Positions 1-5,938 of a stretch of 10,969 nt of DNA are shown in pieces. The translations under genes were made by a program, and so were the position numbers. Numbering within the stretch: position 1 is the stretch's first letter; every line of letters begins with the position of its first letter. The stretch comes from Candidatus Heimdallarchaeota archaeon AB_125 (lineage in GTDB: Archaea; Asgardarchaeota; Heimdallarchaeia; Heimdallarchaeales; Heimdallarchaeaceae): assembly GCA_001940755.1 (NCBI GenBank), contig MEHH01000064.1:1-10969 (forward strand), in the 5' to 3' direction. The notes beneath the pieces are model-generated. The model saw nothing but the letters and a program-made list of their open reading frames with translations. It was not told the DNA's origin and ran no database searches.

Positions 1-332
1 CATATATGCCTAAAGATGATATCGAAAATCCATTCACCTCTTATACAACACAAGGAAATTATGAGGAATATCTGAAAGATTATGTGATAATTTACAGTCA
101 AGTGAAACAAATATTGAAACCTAATTCCATAATTGCTGTTGAGATTTCAAATTTAAAAAATAAAGGAGAAATAACAACCCTTGCATGGGACGTAACAAAA
201 GAAATCTCTAAGGTTTTGCATTTTGAAGGAGAAACAATAATAAAATGGGAAAATGATAACTCTGATACCAGTGATGGCATTTACGGATATGGGTATGATC
301 ACAGCTACTGTATGATTTTCCGAAATAAATAG
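1..332 (+). CDS. SAM-dependent N4/N6-type DNA methyltransferase (or related tRNA methyltransferase), C-terminal part
   Basis: Only the last ~110 residues are inside the window. The frame is open to the left edge, so the ATG at position 6 is probably internal. After a Pro-rich start come a helix (EEYLKDYVIIYSQVKQILKP), a strand (SIIAVEIS), a long helix, a strand with IIKWEN, and a closing GYDHSYCMIFR strand. This order matches the C-terminal half of the N6_N4_Mtase fold, which usually ends in a His-Glu/Ser-Tyr-hydrophobic strand. The catalytic (D/N)PPY motif should lie just left of the window and cannot be seen. Enzymes of this fold transfer a methyl group from S-adenosylmethionine to exocyclic amines of DNA, or of tRNA in the Trm11/TrmG10 branch. 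Which substrate applies is undecided. No restriction enzyme is visible on this side. The gene ends 50 bases before a tRNA on the same strand. Confidence 0.7.
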   Translation, partial: YMPKDDIENPFTSYTTQGNYEEYLKDYVIIYSQVKQILKPNSIIAVEISNLKNKGEITTLAWDVTKEISKVLHFEGETIIKWENDNSDTSDGIYGYGYDHSYCMIFRNK

Positions 333-340
333 ATGTTAAA

Positions 341-356
341 CGAAAGTTTTATTAAA
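341..356 (+). promoter_or_regulatory. Archaeal BRE/TATA promoter for tRNA-Lys
   Basis: A purine-rich BRE-like CGAAAG (341-346) runs directly into TTTTATTAAA (347-356). The centre lies about 30 bases before the first tRNA base, so a start about 25 bases downstream would give a leader of only a few bases, as is usual for archaeal tRNA genes. The call rests on position and motif only. Confidence 0.5.
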
Positions 357-382
357 AGAATATCGACAGAAGAAAACGTAAT

Positions 383-459
383 GGGCTAGTAGCTCAGCTA
401 GGCAGAGCAGCAGGCTTTTAACCTGAGGGTCGCCGGTTCAAATCCGGTCTAGCCCGCCA
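383..459 (+). tRNA. tRNA-Lys (anticodon UUU), CCA encoded
   Basis: A full cloverleaf can be folded. The acceptor stem 383-389/449-455 is perfect, the D-stem is 392-395/405-408, the anticodon stem is 410-414/422-426, and the T-stem is 432-436/444-448 with a TTCAAAT loop. The anticodon TTT is at 417-419. The discriminator is G456 and CCA is encoded at 457-459. There is no intron. The first anticodon-stem pair is a G410-A426 mismatch and the first T-stem pair is G-U. G15 (397) and C48 (431) form the Levitt pair. G15 is the base exchanged by archaeal TGT and then completed to archaeosine by the ArcS/RaSEA proteins encoded 1.3 kb downstream. TTTT directly after the CCA probably ends transcription. 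Confidence 0.95.
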
Positions 460-466
460 ATTTTCT
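460..466 (+). terminator. Oligo-T terminator after tRNA-Lys
   Basis: ATTTTCT follows the encoded CCA directly. Archaeal RNA polymerase stops at short T-runs. The convergent SIS gene stops at 466-468, so the terminator and that stop codon share bases. Confidence 0.4.
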
Positions 467-1614
467 TAATAATCGTTCTTAATTTTACTCTGTCTGATTG
501 TATAATAAGATCCCTCAACATATTTCTCTTGCTCAGCTCCTCCCCTGAAAGTATTAACATTTAATCCTTTTTCTTTTGCCACCCAATAAGCAAAGAGAGG
601 ACCCATAACTCCGTAAGGTATTACTGAATTCTCTTCAGAGCCATAGTATGGTACTTCAATCCACTCTGAATTATCAAAATCAGGTTGATCTTCTGAGAGA
701 ATTATAGGTTCTGCTTCTATAACATTCTTGAGTACTGGAGCTATCTCTGCAACTCTTTGGTAAGATATTTCTCTTGGTGCTATGAAAACTACAGGTGTAT
801 CTTTTTCTGTAATGAAATATGCTGTATGACAGTATTCTTCTATCTCTTTACTAAACCCAACTAGTGAAAACTCATACATCTTGAATTCCCCAAAAAGAGC
901 ATTTCCATAATTTGGTCCTGATGCAGAGTAAATATGTCTTGATGCATTAGAATGCTTGATTCCTAATTGTTCAATTAGAGGATTTTCTATTGTTTTTCTA
1001 ACTATTTCAGGTATTGTTTCTAATTCTGAGTAATCAGGATCTTTTCCAAAGCTTTCAGCTAAAAGCAATAAAGCCATCTGAACAGCTGTATAACTCTTAG
1101 TCTGAGGAACATCGTGTTCGTATCCCACATATTTGCTACTAATTTCCCCTTCGTAGGATGTGGACTCTAGCGATTCGATTTTTGATGATTTTGCATAAAT
1201 AATGTTATCTGACAATCTAGCTACTGGACTATCAGGATTATTAGTAATTGCTAGAACAGAGCAATTTCTACTTCTAGCAGCACGAATACTTTCAACAACT
1301 CTAGGAGTTCTTCCGCTTACAGAAATAGGAATTAATAGAGTTTTATCATCTAAAAGATCAGAGAACTTGTACTTATATCTTGAAATTTCCATTGGAGGAA
1401 AAGCCATTGTTGAAAGATTCTTCTTGTTAAATGCATATTCTGTTGTCAAAGCTGCACATAAAGAATCTCCACAACCTGTTAGCACTATTCTTTTTATTTC
1501 ATTCTTCTTTCTTATTTCGTTCAATGTTTCGTAAACCCTCTCTTTGCTAGTATTTACAAGTTCTTTCAGAAATGATGGCTGTTCATTTATCTCTTGAAGC
1601 ATATAGTCTATCAT
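466..1614 (-). CDS. Double-SIS sugar-phosphate protein, GlmS isomerase-type without glutaminase domain
   Basis: The 382-residue protein begins with YMLQEINEQPSFLK, close to the start of the isomerase half of glucosamine-6-phosphate synthase (MxKEIxEQP). SIS domain 1 (about residues 40-200) shows the GCGDS turn at 47-51 and ISVSGRT at 97-103, a Ser/Thr loop that binds sugar phosphate. SIS domain 2 follows (about 220-370) and ends in PLFAYWVAKEKGLNV...FRGG, again as in GlmS. There is no N-terminal glutamine amidotransferase domain with a leading Cys, so it cannot use glutamine by itself. Stand-alone archaeal proteins of this shape include the SIS-type glucosamine-6-phosphate deaminase of Thermococcales, while FrlB and AgaS are other relatives. 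It is probably a cytosolic amino-sugar phosphate deaminase or isomerase; the substrate is unknown. The ATG at 1614 has no evident Shine-Dalgarno. The gene converges on the tRNA and diverges from arcS. Confidence 0.85.
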   Translation of the reverse strand: MIDYMLQEINEQPSFLKELVNTSKERVYETLNEIRKKNEIKRIVLTGCGDSLCAALTTEYAFNKKNLSTMAFPPMEISRYKYKFSDLLDDKTLLIPISVSGRTPRVVESIRAARSRNCSVLAITNNPDSPVARLSDNIIYAKSSKIESLESTSYEGEISSKYVGYEHDVPQTKSYTAVQMALLLLAESFGKDPDYSELETIPEIVRKTIENPLIEQLGIKHSNASRHIYSASGPNYGNALFGEFKMYEFSLVGFSKEIEEYCHTAYFITEKDTPVVFIAPREISYQRVAEIAPVLKNVIEAEPIILSEDQPDFDNSEWIEVPYYGSEENSVIPYGVMGPLFAYWVAKEKGLNVNTFRGGAEQEKYVEGSYYTIRQSKIKNDY

Positions 1615-1685
1615 TCAGTTCAAAATACTGCTGTAATAGCACTTTTTTAGTCTATCTCCACAAAAGAATTATTTTCTGATTTACC

Positions 1686-1703
1686 AGATTCTTTTTAATC
1701 TAT
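1686..1703 (+). promoter_or_regulatory. Possible TATA element of arcS within an inverted repeat
   Basis: In the 128-base gap between the divergent SIS and arcS genes, AGATT (1686-1690) and AATCT (1697-1701) are perfect 5-base inverted arms around CTTTTT. The AT-rich core lies about 50 bases before the GTG start of arcS, leaving about 20 bases of leader if transcription starts some 25 bases downstream. No convincing BRE is seen, so this is a weak call. Confidence 0.25.
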
Positions 1704-1742
1704 TTGTCTTTCTTTTTTGCATAGAAAACATCTGGGATTAAA

Positions 1743-3647
1743 GTGAGATTCTTCCAACCACTACAACAATTTGGATTTGGACGCATTTTAGCGGAGACTA
1801 GGACTCATTTTCCTTTATCTCCAGGTCTCATTTCAATTGAAAAGCCTGAATCAATCAATGGGTATTCTGCTTACTTTGATTTTCCCTTAATTCCTGATTT
1901 TTCCTCAAAAGATTTAGTTGACTTGAAACTCGTTTGGAATATTTCTGATTCAAAGAAAGAAAGAACATTGTTTGAATCACATCAACTATCTTTACAACCC
2001 TACTATCCCTCATATGCTCCTGAACAAATATCAAAGAAAGATTATGAAAAATATTTAGAAAATTTCCTATCTCTACCAAATTTGGAGAAGCAGATTTTCG
2101 TTTTACCTTTAAATCACTATGAGTCCAATAAAATTGATAAGATTCTTGAATCAGATTGCTCTTTAATAATACTCAACGATTTAAAGAAACTGTTTACTAA
2201 TCAACGAAAATTAGCTGAAAGAATGACAAAACTGAGAAACAAATTATCTCCAGACATAGGCCTTTATCTACCAGGATCAGTATCTCCAGCATTCTATTCA
2301 TTTCTTTCTTATATAGGAATAGATTTTTTTGATAACTCATTTGCTTATAAAATCTCAGAAAATGGAATCTTTCTTACTGAAGATGGAGTCTTCCCTATAG
2401 ACAATCATCCCCCTTGTTTTTGCTCTCATTGCTCTTCAACTCCAAAGAACATCTTTGGTCACAATGAACAAGTTCTGAAAAATGCTGTAGCTCGAGTAGA
2501 TTTTGCCCTTAATAATGGTACATTAAGAACTATGGTTGAACAAGATGTACATAGGAATATAACTTTCGCAGCAACTCTCAGACATTTGGACAAAATTTAT
2601 GGTGAACTTTTCAGAAAGAGAACACCTTTAGTTTCCTCAGCTCAAGTAAGATGTGTAGGGGAGGAATCCCTTTTCAGACCTGTAGTTTCAGAATTCAGAG
2701 AACGAATTAAGGAAAGATTTCGACCTTACTCGGATTCTAGAATAGTACTGCTACTCCCTTGTTCTGCTAAGAAACCATATTCTCAATCACGAACACACTT
2801 AATGTTTAGAAATGCGATGAAGAAAGCTGGATCGAGTATTTTTTCTTTATTATCAGAGCTGATTGTTACTTCTCCCTTATCAGTGGTTCCACGAGAACTT
2901 GAAAATATTTATCCAGCTAGATTTTATGACATTCCAGTAGCTGGAAATTGGTCTGAAAATGAAATAAAAATTACATCGAATCTTCTTCTAGATGTATTAT
3001 CTCACTATCATAAAGACAGTATAATCATAAATCATCTTCATGGGCATGGATATGAGGACATTGTTGAAAAAGTAAGAAAAAATACAACCTTGAATGTTAT
3101 TGATACATCAAATAAAGCTCCAACAACTAGTCACGAATCTCTAAAGGAATTATCTAATGTTTTAGCAACTACTCAAGAAGAATTTCTCTCTAATCAATTT
3201 ACTAAAGTAAATTCAAATACTAAGAAACTTCGAGCAATTTCAGACTTCCAATTTGGTCCAGGAACAGGACAAATCCTTTTCCCAAGTAAAGTAAAATTGA
3301 AAGGTAAATACCCCAGAAGCCCTCAAATCTTTAGAGATGGGCAACATATCGCTACAATGCATGCATCCACAGGTTTTCTTTCAATTTTCCCAGCATATGT
3401 TGAAGACATTTCTAATATTTCTCTAAACAAACTCCAATTTGGGGCAAACTATGTTTCTGGGAGTAATGTTTATGCTCCTGGATGTTTGAACGCCGATGAG
3501 CGAATTCTTCCTGAGGATGAGATTTTTGTTGTTCATGAAAATCAAGTTATTGCAACAGCAAGAGCATTAGTATCAGGATTAGATATGAACAAGATGACAT
3601 CAGGAAAAGTAGCTGAAGTAAAAAAGAAACTTAAGGTGAATAAATGA
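1743..3647 (+). CDS. arcS: Archaeosine synthase alpha subunit ArcS (TGT-like, lysine-adding)
   Basis: ArcS adds lysine to preQ0 at position 15 of tRNA, giving the intermediate that RaSEA converts to archaeosine. The 634-residue protein has a TGT-like N-terminal domain (1 to ~275), with a zinc site CFCSHC (C225, C227, C230) and H240 as probable fourth ligand, aligning with the CxCxxC...H site of tRNA-guanine transglycosylases. The ArcS core (about 300-480) contains LLLPCSAKKPYSQSRTH (C340) and VTSPLSVVPRELENIYPARFYDIPV, family hallmarks. A C-terminal PUA domain (about 520-634) carries RDGQHIATMHASTGFLS and VYAPGCLNADERILPEDEI, for tRNA binding. The start is GTG, preceded by GGGAT four bases away. 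No better upstream start is seen, and the first residues fit the family. The stop overlaps the next start by 4 bases (ATGA). The family is certain; lysine chemistry follows published work on other archaea. Confidence 0.95.
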   Translation: MRFFQPLQQFGFGRILAETRTHFPLSPGLISIEKPESINGYSAYFDFPLIPDFSSKDLVDLKLVWNISDSKKERTLFESHQLSLQPYYPSYAPEQISKKDYEKYLENFLSLPNLEKQIFVLPLNHYESNKIDKILESDCSLIILNDLKKLFTNQRKLAERMTKLRNKLSPDIGLYLPGSVSPAFYSFLSYIGIDFFDNSFAYKISENGIFLTEDGVFPIDNHPPCFCSHCSSTPKNIFGHNEQVLKNAVARVDFALNNGTLRTMVEQDVHRNITFAATLRHLDKIYGELFRKRTPLVSSAQVRCVGEESLFRPVVSEFRERIKERFRPYSDSRIVLLLPCSAKKPYSQSRTHLMFRNAMKKAGSSIFSLLSELIVTSPLSVVPRELENIYPARFYDIPVAGNWSENEIKITSNLLLDVLSHYHKDSIIINHLHGHGYEDIVEKVRKNTTLNVIDTSNKAPTTSHESLKELSNVLATTQEEFLSNQFTKVNSNTKKLRAISDFQFGPGTGQILFPSKVKLKGKYPRSPQIFRDGQHIATMHASTGFLSIFPAYVEDISNISLNKLQFGANYVSGSNVYAPGCLNADERILPEDEIFVVHENQVIATARALVSGLDMNKMTSGKVAEVKKKLKVNK

Positions 3648-4690
3648 AAATCGACTCGGAATTTTCTAAAACAATCAGAGAAATAAGAGAGAAATCTCTA
3701 GAGGATAGGTCTCATACAAGAAAGGTTGTCCATTGGGTTGAGGATCATCGACTTCTCTCTGGACCAGGTAAAGCTATTGTTTTCATACTCCCAACACGAG
3801 GATGTTCTTGGGCATTGTCAAAAAGTGGTGGTTGTTCTATATGCGGCTATATTTATGATAACCCTCAAGAATCTGATTATGATATCATGCTGAAAACTTA
3901 CAAAGAGAAACTTCATGAGTCAATCAAAGAAGGAGAAATCTATTCATTAAAATTATTTACTAGTGGAAGCTTCCTTGATGCTTCAGAAATACCAGAAGAC
4001 ATACAAAAGAGAATTCTAGAAGAAGCATCACAATTTAAGGAAATACTGGAAATTGTTTTGGAATCTAGACCAGAATATGTTACAAAGAAAGCTTTAGACA
4101 CTATAGCTGAATCTACTGATATCTCTAAAGTTGAAGTAGCCATTGGTTTAGAAAGTGCCAATAATGATATTTTGATGAAATCCATCAATAAGGGATTTTT
4201 CTGGGAAGATTTTGAGAAAGCTAAATCAAGAATAACCGGAGCAGGGGCAAGAGTCAAAGCGTATCTCTTATTCAAACCACCCTTTGTTTCAGAATACAAT
4301 TCAATACAGGACATTATACAAAGTGTTTCAAAACTCAATGAGGTTGGAGTTGACACTATTTCGATAAATGCAATAAGTATACATAGAGGTACTTATCTCT
4401 CAATTCTGTTTGAGAAAAATCACTACCGAACTCCATGGTTATGGTCTTTATTACACATATGTAGAGAGATTAAATCTTCTTATCCAAAATTAAGATTAAT
4501 TTGCGACATAGTTGCTGCAGGTACTCAAAGAGGTGCTCACAATTGTGGGAACTGTGATAAACAGATTATAGATGCCTTGAAGAAATTTACACTGTCACAA
4601 AATCTTGAGGATATAAGTGAGGACTTCGTTTGTTCATGCAAAACAGAGTGGAAAAGCTATCTCTTTGAAGAAAAAGTTACTCTTAGTTAA
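3644..4690 (+). CDS. raSEA: Archaeosine synthase beta subunit RaSEA (radical SAM)
   Basis: RaSEA cleaves the lysine adduct made by ArcS and releases archaeosine, working as a complex with ArcS on tRNA. The protein has 348 residues. The radical SAM cluster motif is TRGCSWALSKSGGCSICGY, with C54, C64 and C67, a CX9CX2C spacing wider than the usual CX3CX2C but typical of this family (formerly TIGR01210). The middle shows the TIM-barrel signatures ESRPEYVTKKAL and GLESANNDILMKSINKGF. Near the C-terminus, C301 and C304 (CGNC) plus C330 and C332 (CSC) look like a second metal site, which is also usual in the family. The ATG overlaps the arcS stop by 4 bases, so the two are translationally coupled and expected in equal amounts. 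A T-rich stretch follows the TAA, where it meets a convergent gene 17 bases away. Confidence 0.93.
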   Translation: MKIDSEFSKTIREIREKSLEDRSHTRKVVHWVEDHRLLSGPGKAIVFILPTRGCSWALSKSGGCSICGYIYDNPQESDYDIMLKTYKEKLHESIKEGEIYSLKLFTSGSFLDASEIPEDIQKRILEEASQFKEILEIVLESRPEYVTKKALDTIAESTDISKVEVAIGLESANNDILMKSINKGFFWEDFEKAKSRITGAGARVKAYLLFKPPFVSEYNSIQDIIQSVSKLNEVGVDTISINAISIHRGTYLSILFEKNHYRTPWLWSLLHICREIKSSYPKLRLICDIVAAGTQRGAHNCGNCDKQIIDALKKFTLSQNLEDISEDFVCSCKTEWKSYLFEEKVTLS

Positions 4691-4707
4691 CCTATTACTG
4701 TACCCTT

Positions 4708-5700
4708 TTATTCTATCTTTTGTTTGTAATCTAAGACCATTTTTTTAATTCTACGAGCAATTCTCTCAAACACAGGATCCATCATTACTGCATCTACTTC
4801 CTTAGATGCAATTGCATACATGAAATTCCTTTCATCTAAATTTACAAAAATAATTTGATGTTTGTTAGTTATGTCTATTGCATTTTGTGTTTGATCATCT
4901 TCCATGATTTCAAGAATATTTGAAAGATATTTCTCACATATTTTTTGAGTTTTATCAACAAAATCGTGTTCTAAACCACCATTTTGAAAGAAAATCTTTG
5001 CCTTTTCTTCTCCATGTTCAACAAACACTAATTGGTCAATTCCTTGAATTGAGTTCAAGATATTGAATGTAACAGCACTAAGCATCTGTTCTGGGGTTTG
5101 TTCTACATCAGGAGTTGGTTTCTCATCCTTCATCGAAGGTTTTTCTATCTTTTCTGGTTTCTCTTGAGTTTTTGAAACTATCATTAAGTCGTCAAAACTT
5201 ACAGGAACATCCACCAATTCCAAATCCAAAAGAACATCATTTCTGTATTTTCTAAATTTCGGACTCTCTTTGTTGATTACTGGTCTGAAAAGCTCTTCTA
5301 CTGTCTGATTGTAAACTGCTGAAGCACCTGAAAAAACCTGTTCAGGGTCAGCACTATGGAATTTAGATCTTGATCTAGTTTCAAACTCATTAGATATGAA
5401 ATCTATTGCATAATCTGCTTTGGTTCTTTCATGAATTCCATGATTAAGAACATAAGTTATATCTTGTATTTTTCTAAAAGATATCTTTGAATTCGTTAAT
5501 TCTATTGTTCCACGATCTGAAATTCTAGTTTCTTCAGTAAAAGAACAAAAAGCTTTTACTAGATTTGTCAAGATATCAATTGGGCATTTTTCTTCATCAA
5601 AAATGCTTTCCTTATGGATTATTCCATCCTTATCTCCCAAAAAGAATGCATAAATTGAATCCGCAAATTCAGCAATGATATCAGAATTTTGCCCAGTCGT
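4708..5700 (-). CDS. Longin-like / roadblock-LC7-like two-domain protein, start codon non-standard
   Basis: The first standard start is TTG at 5640 (310 residues), but the open frame runs 28 codons further up and reads as domain sequence: DIIAEFADSIYAFF joins GDKDGIIHKESIF without a break, the first strand of a longin-type sheet. GAGGAG sits 6 bases before ACG at 5698-5700, so I place the start there (330 residues); a true ATG lost to variation or error is equally possible. Residue numbers here count from the TTG. Up to ~135 it follows the longin pattern: sheet, then a helix KADYAIDFISNEF. Then comes a charged Pro/Glu/Lys linker (157-186). The C-terminal part (187-306) has the roadblock pattern: helix, strand pair IDQLVFVEHGEEKAKIFF, helix, strand QIIFVNLDERNFMYAIA, helix. 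Such domains serve as small-GTPase platforms and are abundant in Asgard archaea. Domain calls are by eye; function is unknown. No membrane segment or Cys cluster is seen. Confidence 0.6.
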   Translation of the reverse strand, partial: TTGQNSDIIAEFADSIYAFFLGDKDGIIHKESIFDEEKCPIDILTNLVKAFCSFTEETRISDRGTIELTNSKISFRKIQDITYVLNHGIHERTKADYAIDFISNEFETRSRSKFHSADPEQVFSGASAVYNQTVEELFRPVINKESPKFRKYRNDVLLDLELVDVPVSFDDLMIVSKTQEKPEKIEKPSMKDEKPTPDVEQTPEQMLSAVTFNILNSIQGIDQLVFVEHGEEKAKIFFQNGGLEHDFVDKTQKICEKYLSNILEIMEDDQTQNAIDITNKHQIIFVNLDERNFMYAIASKEVDAVMMDPVFERIARRIKKMVLDYKQKIE

Positions 5701-5712
5701 TTTAATCTCCTC
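5698..5712 (-). promoter_or_regulatory. Shine-Dalgarno GAGGAG placed before an ACG codon
   Basis: Read on the minus strand, GAGGAG (5707-5712) is followed by ATTAAA and then ACG (5698-5700). Strength and spacing are what an ATG start would have. No ATG, GTG or TTG occurs in frame between this site and the TTG at 5640, which lies 66 bases downstream of the site. The site therefore argues for initiation at or next to the ACG. Confidence 0.5.
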
Positions 5713-5730
5713 TTGTAATATAATCTATTA

Positions 5731-5750
5731 TGATTAGTATTGATTAATAT
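5731..5750. repeat. Tandem 10-base repeat in the leader of the longin/roadblock-like gene
   Basis: TGATTAGTAT is followed directly by TGATTAATAT, 9 of 10 bases identical and about one helical turn apart. It falls in the predicted 5' leader of the minus-strand gene, between its promoter and its Shine-Dalgarno. It could be a regulator site or chance in AT-rich DNA. Confidence 0.4.
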
Positions 5751-5781
5751 TACCTTATCTGAAATGGCCATTAAAAGATGT

Positions 5782-5795
5782 TTTATAAATTCATT
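5782..5795 (-). promoter_or_regulatory. BRE/TATA promoter of the longin/roadblock-like gene
   Basis: On the minus strand GAAATGAATTTATAAAAC combines a purine-rich BRE-like stretch with TTTATAAA (5782-5789). A start about 25 bases downstream, near 5760, would give a leader of about 60 bases carrying the GAGGAG site. A 10-base palindrome (5763-5772) lies between this box and the predicted start. Confidence 0.45.
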
Positions 5796-5850
5796 TCAAG
5801 ATGTTCGTATTACTTGTAACAAAAGTGATAATCTACTTTCAGAGATACAA

Positions 5851-5863
5851 AACCGATTTAAAT
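5851..5863 (+). promoter_or_regulatory. BRE/TATA promoter of the sensor kinase gene
   Basis: AACCGATTTAAAT resembles an archaeal BRE followed by a TTTAAAT TATA box. Transcription would start near 5885, leaving a leader of about 50 bases. It lies back to back with the promoter of the minus-strand neighbour, about 60 bases apart. Confidence 0.4.
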
Positions 5864-5938
5864 GAGTCGTTTATCATTAGCTTAGGAATAGACTAACTCT
5901 AGTTCAAGTTATTTCAGATTAAGAAATTCGGGATCAAA

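Noticed and set aside
1202..1534. Plus-strand open frame of 110 codons inside the SIS gene
   Set aside because: It is antisense to the double-SIS gene, whose motifs fix the minus strand as coding.
3940..4356. Minus-strand open frame of 138 codons inside raSEA
   Set aside because: It is antisense to the radical SAM barrel; its Ser/Leu-rich composition is typical of a shadow frame.
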